A stretch of DNA of 39,425 nucleotides from a virus, in IMG/VR virus record IMGVR_UViG_3300046011_002771, positions 1-39,425 of that record. One strand, 5' to 3'. The notes beneath the pieces are model-generated. The model was given only the letters and a program-made list of their open reading frames with translations. It was not told the origin of the DNA and made no database searches. Below are positions 8,801 through 17,379 of the stretch, piece after piece. The position numbers were made by a program, and so were the translations under genes. Each line of letters begins with the position of its first letter. Within the stretch, counting starts at the first letter, position 1.

Positions 8801-11089
8801 GAAATTCTTGGCGATAAACAATTTGCTGCTCGTAGTAAAATGTTAGGTCGTCGTACAGCAGGTAATATTACTGATGTTACTAACCCATTATATTTTGACG
8901 AACTTGCTTATACTGTCAATAACTATATGCGTGGAGACCCATTAGTTGACCAGATTCTTGCTGGTCGTTCTCGTGATGAAATTATTCAGACTTGGGGCCT
9001 AAAGCGTCCAGGACGTTCTTATGCAGATGAATTTGGTCGTGACCCTTCGGAAATCATAGATATAATTGATGACCAGATTTCATATGTCAATCGTTATCTA
9101 CCGACTTTAGAGGCAAGAGCCGCTGCTCTTCAAGGTGAGGTTCGTGGAAATCAGTTAGCCCAACTATTGGGCGACAAGTTAGATAGACTGACTCCTATTA
9201 ATCCACTTGAGAACAAGTACGCAACACCTCTTATGCAATCTAAGAGTTTCCTAGATGGGTTCGACAGACTTACAGGAAAAGCCTGGGCAGGTCTTGCTGC
9301 TCCTGAAAATATTATTCGTTGGGCTTGGGGTAGCGTAGAACTTAAAACACGTACTGCCCAAAAATTAGAATTACTAGCATCTCAAGGCTATGAAATTACA
9401 ACGGGAACTGTTAACTCAGTTCGTCAAGCAGCAGCAATTGAGATGGTTAGAGAAGCAGAAAAAACATTCTATTCGGTACGTCGTCAGAATAGAGCATTGT
9501 TTGCTGCTCGTACTGTTCTTGCTTTCCCTAACGCATCTGCTAGCGGTATATATCGTTATACTCGCTTTGCTGCTAAATCGCCTCAGCGTATGTCTGGGTT
9601 TCTTAACTCTTACTATGGAGTTTATAACTCCTTCGGTGTAGATAAATATGGAAATCCAGTTGAAGATGTTTTAGATGCAGAATATTTATTGGTTCCTGGA
9701 ACTAAAGAACTTGGCCTAAAAGATGGCCGAGGGATAATGGTTGGAACTAGGGCTATAAACTTCCTTGCTAACTTTGCTGGTCCTTCATATATTGTTCCTG
9801 CTGCTTTAGGTCAAGTATTGGCCTTAAAGCCTGGAAACGATAAGATTATTAAGCAAGCAATTGAAGATACATTTGGTCAATTACCTGGTTATTCTTACGA
9901 AGAGTTATTCCCATATGGTCTTGAAACAGATTTAGGTAAGGCTGCAGGACAGGTATTTACCCCTGCTTGGGCCCGAAACCTTGCACTATGGGCAAACGGA
10001 GATGACTCAAAGAAAGAATGGGTTGACTCTTATACCTCTGAGTGGAATTACCAAATGGCTTTATATGATATGGGAATTGGTAAAAAACCTACAGACAAAT
10101 CAGTAACTAAAGCAGCAAGAGCAAAATTTGGTGAAAAGTTTCTTTGGCAGTTTGCTTCTATTCTTGGAACTCCAGCAATAGTAGATTCTCGTCCTGACAG
10201 TATCTTCTCAACATACTTTAGAAATGCTGTTGATAAGTACAAGGCTCAAGGTATGAGTGATAGAGATGCCAAGGCTGCTGCTGAGGTTGAACTCAATACT
10301 CAGGTTGTAGCATTTGGAGCAAAAAGTCCATTTCCAATGGAGCGTTTGTATTATGCCTCAAAGCGTCGCCCTAAAGCCACTTATGGAATTTCAACGGCTG
10401 AAGGATACAAGAGAGTATGGGAAGAGTTTTCAGGTCTTGCAAAAGAATTGGCTGTTAAAGATAAAAATCTTATCGGTCTTATTACCGCCGACCTTGCTGG
10501 TGAAAAGTCAGACCCTAATATAGTCAGGATTTTAAACAAACCAGGAGTTACTCTACCTGACGGAACAACGTTAAATTTACCACTTAAGTCAATAGCAGAT
10601 GTTGAAAAAGACATTGAAATAGGTAGGGTATGGAATGCGTATATAGCCTATAAGTCTGACCTTAACAAACTTGCTAGAGATAAAGGATATGCAAGTTATG
10701 CTTCCGTAGAAGTTTTACGCGATGCACTTAAAAACTATGCAAATCAATTAGGCGAGTTTAGTCCAGATTGGAAATACGCATTTAAATTAAGAAAAACTCA
10801 AAATACTCCTTATAAATATGCTTGGGGTTTAACTAAGATTGTTAACAATGATGCTTTTATGAAAAAACACGGTAACACTCAGTTCTGGGTAGACACAGAA
10901 GCATTGATGCGATATAGAAATGATTATGTTAAGTTATACCAAGATGCTCCTTCGGGGAGTAAATCAAAAGTACAGAATGCTTGGAATGAATATCTTAATC
11001 AAGTGATTCCATTAGTAGACCCAAAACTTGCAAACATCATTGACATATATTTTGAAAACGATATTTTAACAGAGGTAGGTAATGAGTAG
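5822..11089 (+). CDS. Giant virion-associated protein, possible internal/ejection protein
   Basis: 1755 aa, the largest ORF, about 13% of the window. Early residues contain amphipathic and weakly hydrophobic stretches (a Gly/Ala/Val-rich segment near 265-290). The middle (about 770-1000) is strongly helical and charged, and a second helix-rich part lies near 1180-1400. No enzyme motif was identified. It sits between the portal/protease genes and the scaffold/capsid genes with two more large unknown ORFs. Internal virion proteins of podoviruses are often of this size and helical make-up and are ejected with the DNA, so that role is plausible but inferred. It overlaps the next ORF by 8 bases (ATGAGTAG). 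Confidence 0.75.
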   Translation: MSFWSDFRKSLTGDKDSMEKIVDRLSPWNIGKRAVQQNVKDALTATKFVAEAIPEPIKKGLGAAASQIGKGITAPFQALNTQIMGGPSGGVLAAGAKIGVARQAAQVSQGLSKSQEASLNSFLKDGMADYAVQTAAEAVIPFDPLLQVAIKLEENVFSPLVKRPISTAALLTDPESPLFEDDAYGKGIQLDDIQTAYNRSKDVSLGVALTKSYLNPFHITGISDVILEDGGIDIDRVNLWNDEDIQANFVDNTTGRWLTGFTDAIVGNVAIFGAVSGGVSAVKAAARASGLSNKLNVYDVNAMAKLEKLADDQISGRETTVFGTDIVNLANTKDIVLINKILKPHTNNPRIATLIKETEDPNFVRDLILADKGYAPAIERLMQAQKADDLWYLSDAAAEISSDFMKNGAYRSYNNQARERWSQAFDDAIAKNPEAERIFNAFMRDEFDVQTGTFLPQPRVLGEAYKPIEPVIPFTQIPFARGAVSKVRTRKQELAAATTVRDYSNVGGVTQILIGSGKRGGAATALVQFTGGKLPRGFISHSGLRPGDTLEELNAWLDDIPLFAQGTRTVQLKDGSVIPSSEYRRNLTERVLAAKTDGQREVLFQEINKEVAVDVLATMGLSRNQAQAFINEFSENLTKYHSDLKRDSFAMDPSGVRAVIDPQTQRQLASSTPLIPVGKIVREAGGVDGALNPTKMTFTSAGRFLFEGGNRLFSLAQLVRPAYIPKNSIFEPMNAAIMSQGSKFVADSAQTFTRNTLFNNRQRFNQLVNKANIKSKQRREAIKEEYGLLTDQYDKAVDIVDNAVAEWVEFFVAPNARSPMTKADNAAQVADDLKAAERLINNLETRMRDRAREFGLQREEVPTLYGLIRRVQYLKTLKDPKIAGEIRAAELAITKAAGDINTLAPDLNTVNATVKSAYDDIDALLVSMGPTRKELADEFSVVDNARIRKRGRQEEEGYVLSNGQTVMLPRLESQNHLGSAYKAEISNRNTREIEILGDKQFAARSKMLGRRTAGNITDVTNPLYFDELAYTVNNYMRGDPLVDQILAGRSRDEIIQTWGLKRPGRSYADEFGRDPSEIIDIIDDQISYVNRYLPTLEARAAALQGEVRGNQLAQLLGDKLDRLTPINPLENKYATPLMQSKSFLDGFDRLTGKAWAGLAAPENIIRWAWGSVELKTRTAQKLELLASQGYEITTGTVNSVRQAAAIEMVREAEKTFYSVRRQNRALFAARTVLAFPNASASGIYRYTRFAAKSPQRMSGFLNSYYGVYNSFGVDKYGNPVEDVLDAEYLLVPGTKELGLKDGRGIMVGTRAINFLANFAGPSYIVPAALGQVLALKPGNDKIIKQAIEDTFGQLPGYSYEELFPYGLETDLGKAAGQVFTPAWARNLALWANGDDSKKEWVDSYTSEWNYQMALYDMGIGKKPTDKSVTKAARAKFGEKFLWQFASILGTPAIVDSRPDSIFSTYFRNAVDKYKAQGMSDRDAKAAAEVELNTQVVAFGAKSPFPMERLYYASKRRPKATYGISTAEGYKRVWEEFSGLAKELAVKDKNLIGLITADLAGEKSDPNIVRILNKPGVTLPDGTTLNLPLKSIADVEKDIEIGRVWNAYIAYKSDLNKLARDKGYASYASVEVLRDALKNYANQLGEFSPDWKYAFKLRKTQNTPYKYAWGLTKIVNNDAFMKKHGNTQFWVDTEALMRYRNDYVKLYQDAPSGSKSKVQNAWNEYLNQVIPLVDPKLANIIDIYFENDILTEVGNE

Positions 11090-12200
11090 ATATAGAAAGA
11101 CACAACTTCCAACGCCAGTCCTTCCAGACACCGCCGACAAGGGCAGCACAAAAGTTATTAACTATATATGGATGCCAGATAAAGATGGTAATCTAGTTAA
11201 AAAAGATTCTGCCTTTATTAAGAAGTCTTTTTCTACCCTATCTAAATCTGCTCAAAGAATTCTTGCCGAGTATGTAATTGCTGTCCAGAATCGTCAACCT
11301 ACCGATGCTGCTCGCAGGACCGTATTTAATAGTCTTATAGATGCTGCAGTTGCTTCTTACAAAGAGGGCAAAAAAAATACTCCTTGGGACATCTTGGAGA
11401 TTCAATTAAAGAATGCCCCTAAGACCAGTGATACGGCTATAACCTATACCTCATACGACAAGATTTCCTCTGATGCAATATTGAGTAATGCTGCCAAGCA
11501 ACTAGGTTTTTCACAAGGTTCATTTGCTCAATTTGGGGAACAAGACCTTGCTGACTTTTATGAGAAACTAACAGAAGCAGCCAAGGCTGGTGGCAAACAA
11601 ACCCAAGTTAAAATTCTTCCAGATGGAACTCAAGAGACAATTATTAGTGGCGCTGGCTTTGATGCAAACTCTTTTGCTAGAAACTACTTATGGTCTAAAG
11701 TAAACATTGGTAACGTTAAGACCCTACCTTCTTCAGTTATTAATCAAATTGATGCCTTAAGAAGTATACTTAAATCTAATGGCTTAGGGTATTTAAGCGA
11801 TAAAGAAGTTGCTAACTATGCGGTTCAACTAGGCAAAGGTGAAGTTGATTTAAATAGCCTACAAAAAGAATTTAATGCTAAGGCTGCTGAACTTTATCCA
11901 CTATTTGCTGAACGCCTTAAAGCAAATCCAAATCTTACTGTTAGGGACTTGCTCCAACCAAATATAAACTTGATGGCTAAATGGTGGGAAATAGACCCAT
12001 CTATGATTGAATTAGATGACCCAGACCTAGATAAGTTTGTTCGTCCAGACGGCACAGCGGGCAAGGTTCCTATGGGTAGCCTTGCTGACTGGACTAATTA
12101 TCTTAAAAACCATCCAAATGCTGAAAAGACATCTTGGGCTAATGATGCTGCACGAGAACTTGCTACAGGTTTTGGTCGCATAGCGGGATACGGAGTATAA
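11082..12200 (+). CDS. Virion-associated hypothetical protein
   Basis: 372 aa, starting within the end of the giant ORF. The sequence alternates Lys-rich helical segments with short loops; residues 1-30 are Pro/Thr-rich. There are no membrane segments and no catalytic motif I recognise. With its neighbours it forms a three-gene block that probably supplies internal or connector proteins. Confidence 0.7.
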   Translation: MSRYRKTQLPTPVLPDTADKGSTKVINYIWMPDKDGNLVKKDSAFIKKSFSTLSKSAQRILAEYVIAVQNRQPTDAARRTVFNSLIDAAVASYKEGKKNTPWDILEIQLKNAPKTSDTAITYTSYDKISSDAILSNAAKQLGFSQGSFAQFGEQDLADFYEKLTEAAKAGGKQTQVKILPDGTQETIISGAGFDANSFARNYLWSKVNIGNVKTLPSSVINQIDALRSILKSNGLGYLSDKEVANYAVQLGKGEVDLNSLQKEFNAKAAELYPLFAERLKANPNLTVRDLLQPNINLMAKWWEIDPSMIELDDPDLDKFVRPDGTAGKVPMGSLADWTNYLKNHPNAEKTSWANDAARELATGFGRIAGYGV

Positions 12201-13739
12201 ATGGCTAAAGAAACTAAAGAAGAACGCCGCGCTCGTATTGAGAAAGAAGTTGCAGAAGCCTCTGCTGCCCGTCAAAAGGCTTACTTTGAAGCACAAGCAA
12301 AATCTAAAGCAGAAGCAGAATCTAAACTTGCTCCTCTTCCAAAGCCAGATGCTTATGTTTATGACTACTCTTGGAGACAAGGCGTTGGTACTCCTGAAGG
12401 CCAACTTAAACTAATTAAATCTCCTAACGCATACTATGATGCTTCTACTAATACAATCGTAGACCCTGCCACTGGCGAAAGAACAGATGCTACTCAGTCG
12501 ATGGTATCTGGAGTATCTACTTCTAGCGATGCTTTATATGACGCAAAGCGAGCAGCAGGATACGGTTTAGACACACAAGGTAGACCTATAACTACATCTA
12601 GTGATTCTTTGTATGCTGCTAAATATGCAGCAGGCTATGGTATGGATACTGCTGGAAATCAATATCGCGGTTCTGGAACTACTGCAGATTTATTTACTGT
12701 AAATGGAAATCCTTTTACTGGAACTTGGGGTGGAAAGAATTATCAAAGCGGAATCCTAGTTACGCCTAATGTTTCAGGTAATAATTTGCTTAGAGACGGC
12801 TCAACTGGATTCACTGGTTTAGGAGTTCCTACAGGTCCAAGCCTAGCCAGAGATACATTTAAAAATACTTTAGCATTATTCTTTGGGGCAACTGAGGCTG
12901 CTAAGCCTTGGGCAGATGCTCTTTACGGTGCAGTATCAAAGTTTTATAGAACTGGCTCATCAGTAGATGATTCTTTTAATCTAGCCTTACTTGATGCCCG
13001 TAATAATCCAGAACTAAAACCATTTACTGACAGATTTAAAGGCATCTATGCCCTTCAAGATTTAAAGGCCAGCGGTAAACCAGTGCTTGTTCCGACCATT
13101 GCAGAGTATGTTGTATCCCAGGCAAAAATGGCAGATGTTTTAAACGAAGCAAATCTTGGGAGTATCGCAACAGAAGAATTTACAACTGAACTCATTAGCA
13201 AGGGCAACTCGGTTAGCACTATTGCCGACAAGATAGCCAAAGTATATCAACGTATTGATATGGCTCCTAAAGCCATTAAGGATACTTTGGGTCGTTACTT
13301 CCCAACTGTCGATAGAACTACTCTTGCTAAAACCCTTCTTACTGGACAAAAAGGTGTCGACGAACTTGTTGATGAACTTGAGCAGTATGAAGTCCTAGCC
13401 GCTGCAGAGCAACAAGGACTTGGAGCAATTAGCCGAGCAGGCGGAGTAACTGCAGAGCGAGCAAAAGAATATGCTCGTACTGGTGGAACTTTCACATCAT
13501 TACTACCTAAGTTTGGACAAATAGCAACAGCACTACCTACAACAACAAAACTATCTCAGATTTCTAAAGTTGAAGATGTTGGTCAAGTAGGTTTAGAAAA
13601 GGCTATTATTAGTCAATCCGCAAAAGAACTTGAAAAATTACAAGAGTTGACCGAACAAGAAGAAGCAAGATTTAGAAGCAAAGCAGGACGAGCAGAACTC
13701 GGACTTGCATCACAGCGCAGAGCAAATCGCGCTTTTTAA
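12201..13739 (+). CDS. Virion-associated hypothetical protein with tandem repeat
   Basis: 512 aa. Residues 1-45 form a highly charged coiled coil rich in Ala, Glu and Lys. Around residues 105-150 is a tandem duplication of about 25 aa built on TSSD-LY-AK-AAGYG-DT. The remainder is helical, with a charged C-terminal helix near 475-512. No known domain. The two repeats differ in codons, so this is old protein-level duplication and not a recent DNA repeat. It is the last gene before a 120-base structured gap and the scaffold gene. Confidence 0.7.
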   Translation: MAKETKEERRARIEKEVAEASAARQKAYFEAQAKSKAEAESKLAPLPKPDAYVYDYSWRQGVGTPEGQLKLIKSPNAYYDASTNTIVDPATGERTDATQSMVSGVSTSSDALYDAKRAAGYGLDTQGRPITTSSDSLYAAKYAAGYGMDTAGNQYRGSGTTADLFTVNGNPFTGTWGGKNYQSGILVTPNVSGNNLLRDGSTGFTGLGVPTGPSLARDTFKNTLALFFGATEAAKPWADALYGAVSKFYRTGSSVDDSFNLALLDARNNPELKPFTDRFKGIYALQDLKASGKPVLVPTIAEYVVSQAKMADVLNEANLGSIATEEFTTELISKGNSVSTIADKIAKVYQRIDMAPKAIKDTLGRYFPTVDRTTLAKTLLTGQKGVDELVDELEQYEVLAAAEQQGLGAISRAGGVTAERAKEYARTGGTFTSLLPKFGQIATALPTTTKLSQISKVEDVGQVGLEKAIISQSAKELEKLQELTEQEEARFRSKAGRAELGLASQRRANRAF

Positions 13740-13860
13740 ATAGAATCCTGAGCGGACCTATCGGCCCCGCCAGTGTAACAGACCGATAGCAAGAGCCAAC
13801 CCACAGTCCCCGCGTGGTCATTGAGGCTTGCGACTAACAACGAATAGAAGGGTGGTTGCT
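13740..13860 (+). other. Structured intergenic RNA before scaffold gene
   Basis: A gap in an otherwise tightly packed operon. CTATCGG (13758-13764) pairs with CCGATAG (13783-13789). Directly next, GCAAG (789-793 of the 13-kb block) plus CC pairs with GGCTTGC (13825-13831), enclosing CCAC/GTGG (13801-13804/13814-13817). It could be a processing site or translational control element setting scaffold and capsid yield. No U-tract, so not an intrinsic terminator. Confidence 0.5.
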
Positions 13861-14331
13861 ATGAGCAACAACTACTGGGAAGACGAAGAAGACGAACTAG
13901 ATACCAATGATGGTCTAGATGGCAATGACTTAGTTAAGAAACTACGCAAAGCCAAAAGGTCAGATGAAAAACGTATCAAGGAACTTTCTGAACAACTTGA
14001 GGGATTCCTCAAAGATAAGAAAGAATCAACCGTCCGTCAGGTCCTAGAAAAGAAGGGCGTAAACCTAAAGGCTGCACGTTTAATTATGAAAGACTTGGAA
14101 GAAATTAACGAAGAGACAGTTAATAACTGGCTTGGAGATAATGCCGACCTATTCGGAATTAAAATGTCAGATGCCCCCGAAATAGACAAGAACAATCTTG
14201 CTGCATTACGCAATCAAGATGTTCTTACTCAGGGAGCGGTTACTCCCGACAAAACGCAAGATGTTGAATCGCGCTTAGATAGCGCATCCTCTACCGAGGA
14301 AATTCTAAGTCTCTTGCGTTCACAACAATAA
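13861..14331 (+). CDS. Capsid scaffolding protein
   Basis: 156 aa, strongly acidic N-terminus (MSNNYWEDEEDELDTND) followed by a long charged helix (about residues 25-65) and a helical C-terminus. Immediately upstream of the major capsid gene, as scaffolds are. It would co-assemble with the capsid protein inside the procapsid and then leave. I chose ATG 13861 behind AGAAGGGTGG; an in-frame TTG at 13828 would add 11 residues without a better ribosome site. Confidence 0.8.
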   Translation: MSNNYWEDEEDELDTNDGLDGNDLVKKLRKAKRSDEKRIKELSEQLEGFLKDKKESTVRQVLEKKGVNLKAARLIMKDLEEINEETVNNWLGDNADLFGIKMSDAPEIDKNNLAALRNQDVLTQGAVTPDKTQDVESRLDSASSTEEILSLLRSQQ

Positions 14332-14360
14332 TCCGTTCATAGTCAAGGAGACTAAAACTA

Positions 14361-15563
14361 ATGTCACAATATACATCAACCGCGAGCACATCTCTCGGTG
14401 GAACAGTTGGTGGCGCAGGTCTCGTACAGAAGGCGTATGACCGTCTTCTCGAGTTCGCTCTCCGTTCAGAACCACTACTTCGTTCTGTCGCAGATAAGCG
14501 TCCTGCCCGTCAAGCAATCCCAGGTTCAACTGTAGTGCTACAGCGCTATGTTGACTTGGATGCAAAAACTTCAACACTAACAGAGACAACTGACCCAGAT
14601 GCAGTTGCTCTAACAACCCCAACATCAGTAACCATTACTCTTAACGAGTACGGTAATGCTGTCCTAGTAACCCGCGCTCTTGAGTTATTCTCACTAGCAG
14701 ACGTAGACCCAGCAATTGCAAACATCATTGCATACAACCTTGCTGATTCTATCGACAAGGTTGTTTCAACAACTCTTATCGGCGGAACTAACGTAATTTA
14801 TGGTGGTAGCACTGCTACAAGCACCGCAACAATTACTGCAGCCGCAACAATTGATTCAGCAGACATCCGCAAGGCTGTCGCTAAACTCCGTGCTAATAAG
14901 GCCAAGGCTCGCCGTGGTTCTTACTACTGGTGCGGTATCCACCCAGAAGTTTCCCACGACCTGCGTGCAGAGTCTGGAAACCTAGGCTGGAACTTCGCTC
15001 ACATCAACTCTGACCCAGCCGTTAATAACGTATGGGCAGGAGAAATTGGCGATTACGAAGGAGCATTCTTTGTTGAGTCTTCTCGTTTGCCAAATGCTAA
15101 AGATGGCGCAGACCAGGCTACTCTTGCCACAACCGCAGTAACCGTTGCAGGTACATCAGCAGGCTTCACCTTCGGTGTTGCTTCTTCTGCTGTAATTGCA
15201 ACCCGCGCTGAGGTTGGCGACAAGATTTCTGGAACTGGCATTGCATCTACTGCAAAGATTACTGCTATCTCAACTTCAGGTTCAACAACAACCTTTACAG
15301 TTGACGTAGCAAATACTGCTGCAGTTACTGTCTCAACAACTGTAACTGTAACTCCAGTAACACGCGTATTTGATACTATCCTCTGCGGACAGCAAGCACT
15401 TGCTGAGGCTGTTGCAGAAGAGCCACACATTGTTATCGGAAACGTAACCGATAAGTTGATGCGCTTCCGCCCAATGGGCTGGTACGGCGTACTCGGCTTT
15501 GCACGTTATCGTGAAGAAGCACTGTATCGCATTGAATCTGGTTCCTCAATCGCTGCTCTCTAG
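14361..15563 (+). CDS. Major capsid protein, N4-gp56-like
   Basis: 400 aa behind AAGGAG. The LLRSVADKRPARQAIPGSTVV region (about 39-59), the TLTETTDPD-AVALTT segment, VTITLNEYGNAVLVT and IANIIAYNLADSIDKVV resemble the N4 gp56 family of major capsid proteins (HK97-type fold). Residues about 247-333 are an extra segment of alternating Thr/Val/Ala/Ser beta strands between two conserved halves, probably an Ig-like surface domain inserted in the capsid protein. Regular, translation-friendly codon use fits very high expression. Followed by a hairpin region. Confidence 0.88.
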   Translation: MSQYTSTASTSLGGTVGGAGLVQKAYDRLLEFALRSEPLLRSVADKRPARQAIPGSTVVLQRYVDLDAKTSTLTETTDPDAVALTTPTSVTITLNEYGNAVLVTRALELFSLADVDPAIANIIAYNLADSIDKVVSTTLIGGTNVIYGGSTATSTATITAAATIDSADIRKAVAKLRANKAKARRGSYYWCGIHPEVSHDLRAESGNLGWNFAHINSDPAVNNVWAGEIGDYEGAFFVESSRLPNAKDGADQATLATTAVTVAGTSAGFTFGVASSAVIATRAEVGDKISGTGIASTAKITAISTSGSTTTFTVDVANTAAVTVSTTVTVTPVTRVFDTILCGQQALAEAVAEEPHIVIGNVTDKLMRFRPMGWYGVLGFARYREEALYRIESGSSIAAL

Positions 15564-15574
15564 TTGATTGACTC

Positions 15575-15609
15575 TGAGGGGTAGGCCTAGAAATCTACCC
15601 CTTCGGGGT
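15575..15609 (+). terminator. Alternative hairpins after capsid gene
   Basis: GGGGTAG (15578-15584) pairs with CTACCCC (15595-15601). The same CCCC can instead pair with the following GGGG across a TTC loop. No T-run follows, so this is more likely an RNA-stability or attenuation element than a full terminator. It would let capsid mRNA outnumber downstream messages. Confidence 0.5.
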
Positions 15610-15628
15610 GAGTTCATTAGGAGGACTT

Positions 15629-15901
15629 ATGACTGAATATATTTTTACAACCCCTGTGGTTGAAGAAGGCCCAGCAGGTCAAGCCCGCCTATTCTACTTT
15701 TATAAACTTGACAGGGGCATTACAATAGTACTAAAGCCTACGGGTGGGTACGCACAAATTCGCTACCCAGTTGATGGTGACTTGTCAGCATATCCTGCAG
15801 TATATGCAGGTGGCTATAATCACACAGTAGATGATGCTACTAAGGCAGCACTAATTGCTGGCGGTGTAGGTGTCACAGAGGATAACTTTACAGCGATATG
15901 A
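15629..15901 (+). CDS. Small conserved structural-type protein
   Basis: 90 aa. ATG 15629 follows AGGAGGACTT; an upstream in-frame TTG (15608) is disregarded. Beta-rich (LFYFYKLDRGITIVLKPTGGYAQIRYP), ending in a short Ala-rich helix. No family recognised. First gene after the capsid gene; may be a head-decoration or completion protein. Confidence 0.65.
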   Translation: MTEYIFTTPVVEEGPAGQARLFYFYKLDRGITIVLKPTGGYAQIRYPVDGDLSAYPAVYAGGYNHTVDDATKAALIAGGVGVTEDNFTAI

Positions 15902-16209
15902 AACATTGGGAACATCACCCTGAGCCAGTAGAAGGATGCTTTGGTTGCAAGGGTTTGAGTATACAGATGAACGCTGGCGATGCAGATAGTCGTAGAACTA
16001 TTCCAAATAAAAAGTTCAATAAAGAATTGGATGCCTACAAAGAGGCGAGAGCCCAAGGTATCCAGCCCGCTGGAACTTCTATGAAGAAGATTCAAGAGGC
16101 AGTAAAGGCTAGTGAGATACTGGGTAAACCTTATGACTCTAGCAAAATGGCACCAACAAAACATATAAACAAACAATCAGCAGCAGTACTTAATCAACTA
16201 GGAGCATAA
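15898..16209 (+). CDS. Small protein with Cys-x-x-Cys motif
   Basis: 103 aa, overlapping the previous stop (ATGA). N-terminus has HH-PEPVEGCFGCKG with CxxC at 14-17 and nearby His, a likely metal-binding knuckle; the rest is a Lys-rich helix. No function can be named. Confidence 0.65.
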   Translation: MKHWEHHPEPVEGCFGCKGLSIQMNAGDADSRRTIPNKKFNKELDAYKEARAQGIQPAGTSMKKIQEAVKASEILGKPYDSSKMAPTKHINKQSAAVLNQLGA

Positions 16210-16210
16210 T

Positions 16211-16357
16211 ATGCCAATGGTAAACGGAAAAGAATTTTCATACGGTAAAAAAGGTATGGCTATGGCAAAGAAAGAAGCCAAGAAGTCAGGTAAGAAAATG
16301 GTTATGAAGGCTGGAGCCAAGAAGATGGCTATGAAGAAGATGGGCAAGAAGAAGTAA
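16211..16357 (+). CDS. Very basic Lys/Met-rich mini-protein
   Basis: 48 aa; about one residue in three is Lys, with many Met and Ala (KKMAMKKMGKKK at the C-terminus). Starts MPMVNGKEFSYG. Too short for most ORF callers, but framed by coupled genes: 1 base after the preceding stop and overlapping the next start (TAATG). Histone-like composition suggests a DNA- or RNA-binding, possibly packaged, protein (inference). Confidence 0.65.
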   Translation: MPMVNGKEFSYGKKGMAMAKKEAKKSGKKMVMKAGAKKMAMKKMGKKK

Positions 16358-16542
16358 TGAAAGCAAAAAAAGGAATGGGCTTTAAGGCAGCACAAAAATC
16401 AATAGCCAAGAAGCAAGGTGTGTCGATGGAGAGTGCTGGTGCAATCCTCGCATCTGGAGCCCGCAAAGCCTCACCAGCAGCCAAGAAGAAAAACCCCAAC
16501 CTGAAGAAGGTTAAAGGCGTTACGAAAAAAGGCAAGAAGTAG
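16357..16542 (+). CDS. Basic Lys/Ala-rich mini-protein
   Basis: 61 aa, starting on the last base of the previous stop. Contains KSIAKKQGVSMESAGAILASGARKAS, a pattern seen in small conserved phage and environmental proteins, and a poly-Lys tail. Likely nucleic-acid binding; part of a run of basic small genes between capsid and adaptor genes. Confidence 0.65.
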   Translation: MKAKKGMGFKAAQKSIAKKQGVSMESAGAILASGARKASPAAKKKNPNLKKVKGVTKKGKK

Positions 16543-16571
16543 TAGTCAATCTAACTATAGAAAGTAAAACA

Positions 16572-16853
16572 ATGAACGAGCAAGAATACGAGAATAAAAA
16601 ATCGTGGCTTATAGACACGGCAGAAACGCCTAAAGATAAAAAGAATCTTCCAAAAGAGTTGGCTGCCCTTAAGAAACTTTATAAGGCTAGCAGAAAAGCA
16701 GGCGGAATAGATAACCCTAACGCTAAGTCTCACGTTGCTGAACTCTATAGAAACACTTCATCAATCAAAAAGAAACCAAATACTAAACTTGGTGGACGCG
16801 AGATGGACCCTACAAAGATTCCAGGTTTTAAATTTGGAGGAGGAACAGAGTAA
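16572..16853 (+). CDS. Basic hypothetical protein
   Basis: 93 aa, Lys-rich, helical N-terminal two thirds and a Gly-rich tail (IPGFKFGGGTE). Weak ribosome site; 29-base gap upstream. No known family. Confidence 0.6.
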   Translation: MNEQEYENKKSWLIDTAETPKDKKNLPKELAALKKLYKASRKAGGIDNPNAKSHVAELYRNTSSIKKKPNTKLGGREMDPTKIPGFKFGGGTE

Positions 16854-16855
16854 AA

Positions 16856-17152
16856 ATGGCAAAGATACGCAGAATGCAAGGTTACAGTCCTACTGCATCA
16901 CAGATATCAGGTTTAAGGAAAAAACCAATTGCGGCAGAAGATTATATTTATGCCCTTGAGGTAGCAGGTCAACCTGCTGCAACCGATAAAGAAAGAGCAA
17001 TTAAGGCACAAGCACAACAAGACGTCAAATATCTTGAGGCTAAGTATCCTGGTATTGCTGGAAAATTTAAATTGTTTGAAGACCGTGTTAAAAACACAGA
17101 GCCTATGAAAACTGTAAACCAAAAGAAAAGTAAATTAGGAAAGGCTAACTAA
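16856..17152 (+). CDS. Basic hypothetical protein
   Basis: 98 aa, 2 bases after the previous stop. Begins MAKIRRMQGYSPTASQISGLRKK; central helix rich in Ala/Gln/Lys; basic C-terminus. No family recognised. Part of the small-gene cluster. Confidence 0.6.
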   Translation: MAKIRRMQGYSPTASQISGLRKKPIAAEDYIYALEVAGQPAATDKERAIKAQAQQDVKYLEAKYPGIAGKFKLFEDRVKNTEPMKTVNQKKSKLGKAN

Positions 17153-17170
17153 TGGAGAAGGAACAGAGTA

Positions 17171-17377
17171 ATGCCAACAAGAATAGGTAATTTATCTAAA
17201 CAATTTGATGGTATGCCAGGACGAATTCCTGTGCAACCTACTCCCTCGCCTTCTCCAACACCAACGCGGAAAAAATTACCAGACAAACCAAAAAGAATAA
17301 AAGGCGGCGTTAACCCTATGGGTTACACTCCTTCTATAGGTGCTAGCGGAATGTCTTTTGACCATAAGATGAGTTAA
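17171..17377 (+). CDS. Pro/Lys-rich small protein
   Basis: 68 aa with a PTPSPSPTPTRKK linker, so largely unstructured. Ribosome site GAAGGA. No function can be inferred beyond the shared basic character of this cluster. Confidence 0.6.
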   Translation: MPTRIGNLSKQFDGMPGRIPVQPTPSPSPTPTRKKLPDKPKRIKGGVNPMGYTPSIGASGMSFDHKMS

Positions 17378-17379
17378 TA

